From Ciona savignyi (Eukaryota > Chordata > Ascidiacea > Phlebobranchia > Cionidae), in NCBI GenBank assembly GCA_000149265.1, contig CH003129.1, positions 961,592-1,025,591 on the forward strand: a DNA stretch of 64,000 bases, read 5' to 3'. Below the pieces are notes generated by a model that saw nothing but the letters and a program-made list of their open reading frames with translations, ran no database searches and was not told where the DNA came from. This document shows, in pieces, positions 10,210-22,800 of this stretch. The position numbers and the translations under genes are program-made. Each line of letters starts with the position of its first letter. Position 1 is the stretch's first letter.

Positions 10210-13200
10210 AGTTTTCCCCACTCACTTTTGTTATAAGTTTAGAAATAACTATCATTTTTATGTTTCTGTATGTTATGAATTATTTTATCTTTGCCAAAAA
10301 TGTAACACTGTAACCTTATATGGTAATTTAAATTTTTATTCCTATTATCGTAAATAGGCATATTTAAAGTATTTACAAAAGTGAAACCGATAACTGTTAT
10401 ATATTCTTTTAATCTTTGAAATGTAAAATAAACTTATAACCCTCGAAAAAGTTGATTTTTATGTATTTTTGTCTGTTGATTATAGTACCGGTAATATTTT
10501 TTTTATTTACCTTTTATAACAAATAACACCAAACGCACACACATACAATGTATTAAAAATTTAAATTTATCAGCATATTTTTTAAACAGCGTGTAGCAAT
10601 CAAATTACAGCAAGCAGGTACAGGCAATGTCCTTAGCGTCTTTCCCAACTGTGGCCAACAGCTCATTTTGATCAAACAACCTTTTCGATTGCCTGCATAC
10701 CACTGATACTTTAACAGATTGAGCAAACTTTTACAAACACCGTAACTACAGTCGTCTGGTATCAACTGTGCAATTTTCCATTTCCCTTATTTTAGTGACA
10801 GATTATTTTACATTTAATCAACAACTTAATTAAGTCACATGTGATCTACAGTTTACACTGTAGTTTAATTTTAAAAGCACTCATTTTTGTTAATTGTTGG
10901 TTTTGAATTTTGAATTGCATTCTCAAAACTTTATATACTGGTACTTACAAAATATTGTTAAATACTTAACAGAGTAGTTCTAACATTCTATAAGAATTAT
11001 TGTGTGCATCTTAATGCTTTTAGGGCAGGCCATTTTAATATCTTACTCTTTTTTAATGATAAATTGTTAAAAAAAGATTTTTGTCAGGGCTAGAAAAAAT
11101 AAGAAAATAAGTCTTTATTAACCACCCATGATTAAATAAAATACAAAATCTACAGATAACATTCTCTATTATTACTTCATAATTTGTTCTTACCAACTGA
11201 TTTGTGCTGTATTGGTTTTTGCTAAGTTGATTTGACCTTTTTTTTAATATAGAAGTAGAATGGTACATTTTACAAAATTGTTGATGAATAATAAGTCGAC
11301 TATTTGTTGTGTGATCATCGTGAGTTATCACGATATTACCACAAATACTGGAAACCGAATAAAATTATCCAATACCATACCAATACAATACATAAGCAAT
11401 CTATAATTTCCTAATATGTTAAAGACATTTTATTGATCTCGTATTGTGTCATGTAATTTTAGTTACATTAGTGATATGGCACAATATTGCTTTAGTAGAA
11501 TTTAATAGTTAAAGTAGCTTTTAATGATATTTAAACATTAACCCATATGTTTCGTCTTATTATAAACCGTTGACATTTGGGAACTATTCAAATACTAATA
11601 TAGATGTGTTCAGAGCTTTTTTTCACGCTCACGTTAGGTTCTTTTAAAATAGTATTTGTACACAGATATTTTTAAAATTAATATTTTCAATCGCTATCAT
11701 GCTATTTGCACTTTGCTTGCTTGTTCGAAATATGCATTCATGAAAGATCTATTGAGCAAGTGAGAATGTGAGATATAAATACGCTAAAATACTTAAAAAA
11801 CATTAGTGTCGTTGACAGAATATATAGCTTGTACATCAGCACCATCTTTAATATGGGGTGATTGGTAAAATGCATAAATTACAATTTCCTATAATTCAAG
11901 TATTGAAGCATATATACGTGGTTCTGGATAAGGAAAGGTATTTAAAAGAAGTAGAAAATAACAGGTTTACTGTTTCATGCAGACAAAAAATAGGTTTGTT
12001 TTATATGTACAAATATGATTTAAGAATTATTATGTTTTATTCCTGCAAATAAGAAAACGTAGGTGGCGTGTGTTACATATGGTTAAGACATTATTTTAAT
12101 TTTAGTACAACCCTTGAACTTATTGGTTCTAGGCAATGTCCACTTACAGACTTGCATAGAAACAACAGATTAGCTGGCAAAATTTTTCTATGAAACATCA
12201 TTTTGGCTGGTGACACACTGACACACTGACCCATCAAGCTATGTGACTCGATTAATATAACATGACTTAGTATTAGCATATGAGAATATTGTTAGCATAT
12301 TTTATTTATATTAGAATAAAAACATTTGTATGAGAAGGTCTATCATGCGTTTGTACCTAATTGATGTGTAAAATTTTATTTCTTTTCAATTAAATAACAC
12401 TGTTTGAATGTCTTAATGCTTATACACATATTGTCGGTTTCAGATAAAAAATATGACCAAGCCAACAGTGCAAGATTGAAAAATCAATACTTTTTGGGGG
12501 ATCAAATGCATTAACAATTCTCCTTTCTAGTAGCATTTTGCGTTAGCCTTCAGGTTATAAAGCTATGTTGTTAGATTTTTAAAGCTGACCTAGCATGCAG
12601 TATGTATTAAATATTATCATTTTTTGCAGGCTACCATTTGGATAGACATGTATATTGTGATTATGTTGTACAACTAAAATGAATAATTTATAAACTAAAA
12701 TCGTTTAATCTAGCTGAAACAAACTGAATTACACTGAATATTAAACATAATAACCATATCAACATGTACATATAACTAACATAGTGCAGTATTGCACTAC
12801 TGGTACAAGACTACGTTTGTGTTTTTTGTGGTAAAACTAAATTGTAAGTTTTGTGGTAAATCTAAATCGAATTTTTTGTGGTAAAACTAAATCGTAAAAT
12901 ATCCTTTCACCATTCTGCATTTTATTGTAGAGTGTCAAGGTTACATGTTAACTTGAGTAATGTTAGCTTGGTGTTGTGATTGTTCCAACCCACGCATAAT
13001 TATGCAGTCTGTGACATCATAATTGTTTCTGACTCCTTTCTTTTTACCATCTTCCTCAGTACCTGTGTTATGTTGCTGCTGGTGTATATAGCTTTTACAT
13101 AAAGATTAAACGTTAGTGTTGAACATTGTGCGAGTTGTCCTAGCTGATAGATGCATCAATGAAGCAGTAGTTTTTTATAAAAAGAATGTTTTTTAGGTTT

Positions 13201-13337
13201 ACTTAGTTAAGTTTTAAATTTAGGCTTAGCAAGTCATGTTCCAAATTTCGACTTGGCAACTCAATGGCAGGGTCTTTGGACTTAGCAGGTTAAGTTTCAA
13301 TTATGGAGTATTTATTTTTACTGCAATTTCATATGGT

Positions 13338-13420
13338 ACTGTTCCACAGATTTCTACTTTGTGCCAACCATTTAGATTAGATTTTCTTTACCCTCCCCAA
13401 ACCCAATGACAAATTAGGTT
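13338..13420 (+). repeat. Diverged copy of the UNC119 start region
   Basis: Sequence around 13338-13420 (CCACAGATTTCTACTTTGTG, TTAGATTAG, AAACCCAATGACAA) repeats 13832-13905, which contains the UNC119 ATG context. In this copy the matching ATG is followed after two codons by a stop, so it cannot encode the protein. Confidence 0.65.
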
Positions 13421-13533
13421 TAAAATTTAGGCTTTTCAATTTAGGTTTCAACGTGTATTTATTGCTACTGCTATTTTCCTTCTCTTCTAAAGATTTTTGT
13501 GTTTCAACTTGTCCAAATTTGAATTTATAGAGT

Positions 13534-13732
13534 ACCGTAAACCGGGGTGTATAGGGACAATTTTGGCAGATAATTTTAAGTAACTTTTTTTTTGCAAATC
13601 ATTAGTAATACATATTTGATTTGATTTTATGTCCATGAATAGAGTGTATATATACAAACCAGAACTTTGAATTATTTTTAGGTTTGTACTATATTTTTAT
13701 TAAACCTGACCCTATTCACCTCGGTTTACGGT
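13534..13732. mobile_element. MITE with ACCGTAAACCGGGGTG ends
   Basis: ACCGTAAACCGGGGTGTATA-GGG at the left is mirrored by CCCTATTCACCTCGGTTTACGGT at the right (199 bp), with no coding capacity. It lies just upstream of UNC119 exon 1. Confidence 0.8.
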
Positions 13733-13898
13733 TGTTATTTCTACCATAAATTTCCTGCTCTACCATAGATTTGCAGGTTAACTTAACTTGTAGAGAGTAT
13801 TTATTCCTATATTTAGAATTTTTTTGTCATTCCACAGATTTCTATTTTCGTGCCAACTACCGGTAGTTAGATTAGTTTTAATTTACATCCTAAACCCA

Positions 13899-16800
13899 AT
13901 GGCAAGTTCACCAAAGACAATGAACGGATCCCCAAACCCCAAGAAGAAAGGATCCAGTTTCCTTGGCCGAAAGACCAGGAAAAGCAAGGAAGTTAAAGAT
14001 AGCCTGTCGGAGGAAGACTTGGTAAAAAAAGGAAACATCTCACCAGAGGATACACTTCGACTGTCCTGCTCCACTGAAAGTCAGTTAATATGTTGGTGTT
14101 CGGATATGAAATATAATTATAAATATTAAATTGCCATGGTTGTTGAAATTTTTTGGCACTAAAAGCACAAAAAAAAATTAAAACAAATTTTTTTTTAAAA
14201 AAGAAAAGTATAAAAAATAAAATATTTAATAATTAGTTTAGAGCAACAACAATGAATAAAACCCATTCTTAAAAAGAAAATGAGTAATTTTAGTAGATAT
14301 ACAGTTTGAGTCATATGATATTATGGCCCACGCTATTTCCATCTTCTTTCTCGTTGCTTGGGTCATTAGCCAAGCTACTTTTGCTGCTGCTTGAACACAT
14401 TGTTTTTCTAGTTCTTTTATTGGGATTAGTAACGGAACCATGATGGGTTCGTTGCTAAGAATGTTTTCAAAAATCAATGTACCATTAATAACAGCAATTT
14501 GATAAATGTAATGTCAGGGCCATAAAATCCGACAAGTAACGCAAGTAATATTCGCATGATTCGTGCGAGTAAGAATTTACACCCGCATATAAAAACTAAT
14601 TAACGTTTACTGCGACCGTTTTATATTCAAGTGAAGTATAACCTTATTATATACATGGTGCGTCCGGTTACTGGAGTCTATAATACTTACAGCTGCATCA
14701 TAATGTAAGATGTTCTAATACCAGATTTAAACAGTTGTTGCGTCATACAAACCACAGTTGCGAGCCACACACAAGTGAATTCTTACTCGCCCGAAATTTG
14801 ATGGATGTTTGGCCCTGTAATATCAAAACAGGCCCTGTATTTTAGCACTTATTAAGGTTAAGCACGATTTAGTATTTTGTCTACATTTACTGGTTACTAA
14901 AACAACGTTTTATTAAAAACACAGTATAAACTTATTTACTAAAACAAGTGCTGTATGACAAACTGCACAGGACCCCATCAAAACTAAAGTAATTTTTCAT
15001 ATTTTTAAGTGTCAGAAATTTCTAAAAAAAAGAATTAAGGTTCGGTTGTTAAATCTTCAACTGGTTAAAATCCCATTCCCCCATTTCCGAATATTATTTA
15101 AAATGTAAATAATAAAATTAAAAGAATTTCGAGTAAATGTAATTTTGTTAAAAGTTACTAACAGTCTACACTTGAATATGTGCAAACCACATAAGCATAC
15201 TATTATGATCCATGCATATACTACTAACAGTGACTTCCGTTGTGTAAAGTTTATTTTAGCAGCTCTTATATCCTGTATAGTGAGTACCACCGGTGTTTAA
15301 AGTCTGCTCTTATGATAACAGGTTTACCAGGTGAACTGGCTTTACTTGAAAGATACATTTCATGTTTTGCATGAATTACATGGTTACCATGCAACTGTGT
15401 TCTGTGTTTTACCACAGACTGCAGTTAATGAATAATTAACGAGTCTTCTTGAGATTGAACTGCTTTTTGCATATTTTAAATTGACCAACAGGTTATTGGT
15501 TACTCTTTGAAACATAATGTTTACTTTTATGGCACTCTCAGCTGGTTGTAAATAAATATGTCCTCATTTATTAATCATATGTCGTTTTCTAAAAGACATA
15601 TGGTCTACCCTTACAAAGAGCTTTTATGCCGTGCGTTTATTTTTAGTGGATTTTACGTTCTATTTTCGTTATATATTTTGTATGGCAGGTTTTTTGCCGC
15701 CAAACAAACATGCCCTAGGTAAACAAATGCCCAGCTAGTTTACAAAAGCAATTAAAATGCGGTACAAACAGTGTTCTAATTATTTTACATTAAAAAGAGC
15801 AAAAATTTCGTAGTTATCATCTTGCATCGAGGAGAGCAAAAATTCCGTATTTATTATTTTGCATTATAAAGACCAAATATTCTAAATTCAGTTCATGCTG
15901 TTTATATTTTTAAAAAAAATTATATATTATTTTAATTTTTCACTGCTGTATTAACACATAAAAGATTTTTATAGTTTTTCCTTTGTTACATGTTTGGCAA
16001 TACTGTTCCAACTAACGTTTTACGCATAGTTTTGCTTTTTTCTGCATCACGGTAAAAATATTGTGAAATGTAGCAAACCATAAATCCTTTGGCAAAGAGA
16101 TGGTTATGCATGCAACCTACATATTTGTTTATGGGTGTTGAAATGTATAATTAATAATTCATTAGTGTTTATAAATCATTAGTAAGGTCTGTAATTTTAA
16201 TAATTTGTACATTTTTTCGGTTGCTTGCCCACTAATCTAAGTTTAATTGTAAATAATTATTTTGCTGGACAGGTACTGATTACAATGTTAAACCATAAAA
16301 TAGCAAAGGTAGAACTAACATTTTATATATCTTGTTATTTTGATTGGAAATCAATCACAAATACACATTTGTTTATTAAACCTGTAAGAAGCTTTCTATT
16401 ATATTTGTGCAGATTACATTAAAAACATATATTATGCATATACAGTGGAACCCCGCTTGAAGACCACCTCGATAACACGACCACCTCATAATCAGGACCA
16501 CTTCCGTGCCGTCCCAAATAATTTACAATAGTAATGCATTGCATTCTGTTTCAATAACGCGACCACCCCGGTTTCCAGACCAGGACCCGCCATATTTTGA
16601 TTCAAAACTTCAAATTTGACTCCGCTTAAGTGACCACATGTGCTAAATAATTTGGTTAAATTTCTTTTATGATCAAACCAATAAGAATTTATGAGCGCAC
16701 ACGAAAGAAAATGTGGCAAACAGTATCTTACAAGCATAGGCGCCAAGTTTTTTAAAAGTCTGGGAGTGCGGCCAAAAAATTGAACATGTTTGCCCTTCAT

Positions 16801-19800
16801 TTATACCTTACGTAACGACGCATGCGTGGTTACCGCGTAAATAATTGTAAAAGTACGTTGTCGCAAATTTAAATGGTTACGGATGTCTATTCGTACGGTT
16901 AAACTTAGATGCGCCTTTCGTTATAAGTTTAGCTGCAATGCTGGACCTCACGTGATGCCCACCGCAGCTAATGTCGGCATATTTGCTTTGATCGGGCGGC
17001 GCCGATTCGTAAGATAAAAAGTAGGATTGGACAAGGTAACACGTGCGCTTAAAATCATCCGTATTTAAATTAACCTACCGTACGCCGTTACGGTCATAAA
17101 TTTAATAAAATTCTTTTTTAAATTCGTTTTCGCGAATTCCTTTATTAACAATCAGTGCACATTGTACAATCAACCCAAGAAATAATGACGTTCCACATCG
17201 GACAGTAACAGGACCTGTTAAAAATCGTTTTTAACGCGTTCTCATCGACACTTGGAGTATTAGACAAACTTATATAACAATAATCACCAACCGCTTAAAT
17301 CGATAAATCAGGAAATTTACTTGGACAAGAGAAGCTAAGGTATAAAGTAAGCGAGTGCAGCGCTCAATGGCAAGGCTCTCTTCTACGTGAACAGGATTGA
17401 TGCTTTTTAATAAATTACCAAGAACACAGAGAAAGCGGTAAACAGAAAAGGATTCCATTGAGGCTAAATGAGATCTGGCACTGCTCCGTGTCGCCCTATC
17501 CAGCTCGGTATTAGATATACCGAATATACTTGTCTATAGGTGGCAACTTTTTTCCTAATATTTAAAAAAAAAGATAGATGGGACCAATCCGCTCGACATA
17601 AGTGCAAATCGCCACCAAATTGGAACAAAATTAAAAGTTTTCGGCTAATGCAAGGTGTTCATGAAAATCGTATACTCTGCGCTTGCGTACATGCACTTAT
17701 CATCGCTCACAGGCGTCAAGTTAGCAGATGACGCGCACCCGTGCATATAATCTGATTTTAACACGAAATAGTATGCATTTCAATTTAGGGGAGATTATAA
17801 TAAGACTTGTATTAATGATTGTAAAATAAAACTTCGGTTTATAGTAGATTTGTTGGCAATCGAATTCAAGTGAAAACGACACATTTCTAATTCTAAAATA
17901 TATTGTGTTGATTCTTCCTGGCTGTGGTTACGGCGCTTTAGAAAAGAAAAAGTTTTTCTGTCTTTCTTGATGACTCGTGTGAACCACGGCGGCCACGATT
18001 GGCATAAAAGAGAAGACCGTTAGTCTGTTTATTAAGGATCGTGGGCCTTTCCGCGTTGGTCGGGAGAGAAAAAGCTTTTACACGTCGTATTTATTAAAGT
18101 TTTCAAGAATCTGTTATCTATTATTTTACCTCGCTTCTATATTAAGATACAAAATAGGATGCAAAAAGCTACGGTAATGGTCTTTTAAATCCCTAGATTT
18201 TCAGTGCGACCATGTGCGAGTCAACCCCAAATTAACATTTTAATACAAAACTAATAATGCGACATACCTATAGGCGAGTTCGAGTATATACGGTAAGTTC
18301 CTCGAGCAAGTTGAGAAATTTTTCGTATTCCAGAAGGAATGTGTCCACAGCAGATAAAAAAAACACGTTGTTGGACATAGTGGACGTAATGCAATCCTTT
18401 TTTGCTGGCTTTAAAAGTTTAAACGAATCTTGGGCGGCAAGTTTGATTTGATGACCCGCACAATGAACGTAAAAAGCATTTGTGCTCTTGATCTCGCATT
18501 GCGCTATCTGACCTAATTACGCAATCACAAAAGTAACGCGCATCACAAATACCGCGTCGCTTTATCTGTGCGCATTTGGGCTTGCTAGTTTGATTCACAA
18601 TAGCAAAAATAACCGATATTCGGCAGGATAATAATGCAAATATTCGGACAGAAAATAATAGTAAAATGGGGTCGCTATCCCGCTCCGGTCCGTCCTATCA
18701 CTATACCGTGCGAAACAATCCAAAATTATTATTTTTTTAATTATTTTTTTTATAAAAACGCTTGCGCAAAGGGGAATTGCTTGCACTCCAGTGGTTAACA
18801 AGGGGAGTGCGCGGCACTCCCCGCACCCCCGTACTTGGCGCCAATGCTTACAAGATAAACTTTAGTATTAAATTCTTTCTGCAGTATCTGATAAAAAATA
18901 ATGGCATTTGGTGAAAATTAGTAAAAATGCAGACGTTTAAGCTGCATATGACGACAACTTGCTGCAAATCAAAATTCACTAACACGACCACCCCGCTAAC
19001 GCGACCGCTTGATCACGGTCCCATAGGTGGTCAGGTAAGCGGGGTTCTACTGTATATGCATTTTTATTTTTTAAGCTCCCATAAAATTACCTATAAAAAT
19101 GTATATATAAATTACCTATAAAAATGTATATATACATATTTTTATTTGATAAACCAATTAATAGCACTTTTATATTCGTGCTTATTATCTATAAAACATA
19201 TTTATACATTCTTTTTTTTATGAATAATTTTATATATGTGCAAATTATAGGTAAAACCATATTTAAACATAATTATTTGTTTAACTCTCTTAAATGTGTT
19301 TATATTACCCATAAAAATTATATATACATTTTTTTATTTAATGAGCTCAATTATAATTGTGAAAAATATCTATAAAACATAGAAATATATATATATTTAT
19401 TTTATTTAAGAAACTTTTTTTAGATTTGTAAAAATAACCTGTAAAAACACATAGGCCTATACATTTTTATTGATGGGCTCTCCTAAATTAAAACATATAT
19501 ACATTTTTTATGAACTGTCATATATTATTACAGACTACCTATGTAGTGTTGACGACAACGTTTATGGCATCGATTTCACTCGATTCAAGATACGCGACAT
19601 GGAAAGTGATTCCGTTTTATTTGAAATTGCAAAACCAACCAAAGGTGAGAGTCTAAAAAGGCTGTGCAACAGTTAGAGGATTACTGGTTTATCAATTTTT
19701 TCCATCCAGTGCTCTGTCAGTTATTTTTTAAACCCCTAAATCGCTTATATCATGGGTGGGCAACTTCTCTAATCGGCGGGCCAAAAAAAATGAAGTTATT

Positions 19801-22800
19801 GGTGGGCCGGATTATTAAATGAATAGTATTTAATATTTTAATTACAGAGTATGGTTAGATACAGTCTGCGAACCGGTCAAAATCCCTTCACGGGCTGGAC
19901 CCGGTCGTATGTTGCCCATGTCTGGTTTATAGTTTAATAGCCCTTCTCCTATTATTGGGGTAAATACAGGTTTTAATATGGTAGACTTGTACGTTGTACC
20001 CATATTAATCCTTTTATGGTTCTAGTATTTAATCATTTTTTGTTTCTACCATTTTAACAGACAAATTTAAAAAGATTTTAAAATTTACCTATAAAATAAT
20101 TTGAAGCTGTGGTTTATGTTTAATGGGCTGTTGTGGGTCCCAATGGATTCATCAGGACTTTGCACTTTTAATTTCAAGTTTCCATTTCTGGTCTCACTTG
20201 TGGTCTGTTGCATATTAATTATTAATGCAAATTCTTGTGCAATTATCAAGTGCTTGTCGCCTCAAGCATTTAAAAGTGAAATGTATATTTAATTTCTTCC
20301 CAGCACAATGTGAATGTGTATATATAGATCAGTTCCTAATTGCCTTTATTACATAAGTACAATGCATTGGTTAATTTGTTCATACTTAGTAAGGCCGTAG
20401 AAGCTATGTTTATTATGCCAGAAGTGAAAATTGTGAAAATTGCAGCTTTCTTGTTTAAATTGCACCCTTGGTAACCCTAGTATTATGTACTAAAATTATG
20501 CTTTGACATAAACATATCGATTTCAACCGAATCACACATAATACTTATTTTAAAATACTTGCATCATCCTACCAAGGTTAAGCAATTTTAATCTAACATA
20601 ATTGCAAATGGCAAAACAAAACGTGTATGCCCCTTTTAATATAAACAACTCGGAAAAGCATAAAGTTAAGTTATAGGTTGGTTGTTAAGTAGAAAAACCA
20701 AGAACCGAATAATCGATTTGTGCACTGTCTGTTTGTATATCAATTTAAAAGCAATTCGCTTCTGTGAAAAGCTTGTGCAAACTATGTAACACCACTATTG
20801 TATGGCACTTTCTGTTTCTTTATACATGTTGTCCTATTAAGAGTTCGTTTTATGTGGTCGACCTGTATGAGAAGTTACCGGAAGTTGAAATAGGTTAATG
20901 TTGTTTTGACCTGTTAATAATCAGAATCTTAGTGTCTTCATGTCTGTGCTCTACACACAATATAGTAATATCGGTGCTCTGCAGATGACACAGGGTTGCT
21001 TATGAAATGGCAAGACATCACAATGAAAAAATACTATACTCGCCCCCCAAAGCTTTAAAAAATTATTAATAACATATTACTGGTGGTGCTCACAAATATA
21101 TAGTTGCTGGAGTTCTCTTGTACTGTACAAATTGTTGACACAGTTAATGCCACTTCAATATTCGATTACAAAGAGAATATTGATGCAAAGAGACCACTTC
21201 AATTATATTGCTTTAACAGCATAGCTTACAAACAGAAATATTCATTTTGTGTCGTGTTTTACAAGACCAAAAAGATTTTTTAACAGATACATTATGTCAA
21301 ATGTAAAAGTTAATAGTATCTGTACACATGTGACTTCTTCTATTTATTAGGTAAATCAGGCTTAATCTATTACGAAATGTTTCTTATTCCAGATGCCCCA
21401 AAATCTGGTATGTTCACATAAGGGTCTATACTGTTAATATGTTAGGCTAGTTATGTCCATTAACATACCACAAACATAAAAATGTTTACCGTAGTACAGG
21501 TCAAAATCTTGCTACTAATATTTTATGAAAATATTAAAATTAATATTTTTCGGAAAATCATTTTTTCTCTGCAGTCACAAGAATTAAACTAAAAATCACA
21601 AGAATTAAACTAAAAAGAAATATAAAAAAGGATTATCAAGATACTCCAGAAAAACAGAGAGGCACAAAAAATACCCGAAAGTTATCTAGTTTTGTGTCTT
21701 CTTGATCTTAAAAATCATCATTTTTTTTCTACCGTGTATAAAGCTAAATTTATTATAATTTTTTTTTTTGAAAGCATTTACAGAGGATGCAATGTACTTA
21801 ATTAGAACTGCAATAATGCAGTGTATTTAAGTATGAAATTGCAACTTTAGTTTTGCAACATCTTGCATAATGCGGTATATTTCTCTCTGCAGAAGAGATG
21901 GGTGATCTACCGAACAGCATTGACGTCACCGACCCAAATGCAGGGAGATTTGTTCGATATCAATTCACCCCCGAATTTCTACGTTTGAAAACCGTTGGAG
22001 CAACGTAAGTAACTTTGCTGTGTCAATGAGGGTCAGAATGCCATGTGCACAGGATGTCTAAATCTTATCTGTATATCTACAATGTAAAATGTCTGAAAAT
22101 CCCTACAACCTATCTTAAAATGCCTTGAGCCCATTTGTGGATCTACAGATGCTTAAAACTGATGTGCAAATACACAACCTTTTTACATATGCCAAAACCT
22201 CGCCAATCAACTGCATTTTTGTAAATCTAGATTTTAAATGCCTATTCCTTACTTATATTCGAATGCCTAATCTATATATTTAAATCTACATTTAAATAGC
22301 CGAAATCTTACCCATATATTCAAATGCCAAATAGTTATGTTAGAGAGTACACTGCAAAATCTAAACCCTGGCCCTGAATATATTCCCAACAGATTTCTGT
22401 TTAAATCTACTGAATCTACATACAACTGCCCATGTCCACCTTATCTCCTGTCTTAATCTTTCATACAAATACCCTGGCCCTTATACAATTGCCTAACTTG
22501 TCTCCTGTCTAAATCACCCACTTCTTGCCCCATTTAACCCGCAGTATTTAAATAAGCTTATACTATGAAGTAAAATAGCCAATTTCTCGCTGGCAATGGG
22601 AAACCTTTTGTTTTTATTTTCGTTGAGAATTGTCCGAGTTTCGATGGTTTGAACATAACCTATTTTCGCGTACCCAACCCCCTTCCCACTGCAGAGTTGA
22701 GTTTGTCGTTGGGGACAATCCAGTCCAGAGCTTCCGAATGGTCGAACGTCACTACTTCCGGAACCAACTGCTCAAAAGCTTCGATTTCGACTTCGGATTC

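Larger units (their letters stand above)
9119..13533. other. AT-rich intergenic stretch with MITEs, no gene seen
   Basis: No exon with recognisable similarity. It contains the MITEs at 9659-9953 and 10001-10209 and a three-fold ~38-bp tandem motif (TTTTTTGTGGTAAAACTAAAT) near 12820-12898. Short open frames here have no domain and no splice logic. The UNC119 promoter or a non-coding 5' exon may lie towards its right end, but I cannot place it. Confidence 0.6.
16443..19052. mobile_element. Tigger/pogo-like MITE with TA target site, split by a hAT element
   Basis: CAGTGGAACCCCGCTT (16443) and AAGCGGGGTTCTACTG (ending 19052) are inverted ends flanked by TA on both sides (16441-16442, 19053-19054), the Tc1/mariner-type signature. 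Motifs of the form 'acgaccacctc' recur inside. Without the nested element at 16735-18846 and one target copy, the host element is only about 490 bp. It lies in UNC119 intron 1. Confidence 0.85.

Noticed and set aside
13824..13898. Upstream in-frame ATG as UNC119 start
   Set aside because: It would add a hydrophobic N-terminus foreign to UNC119; the bases belong to a duplicated non-coding segment (compare 13338-13420).
19124..19375. 83-residue hydrophobic open frame
   Set aside because: AT-rich degenerate tandem repeat in the UNC119 intron; Phe/Tyr/Ile richness reflects base composition.
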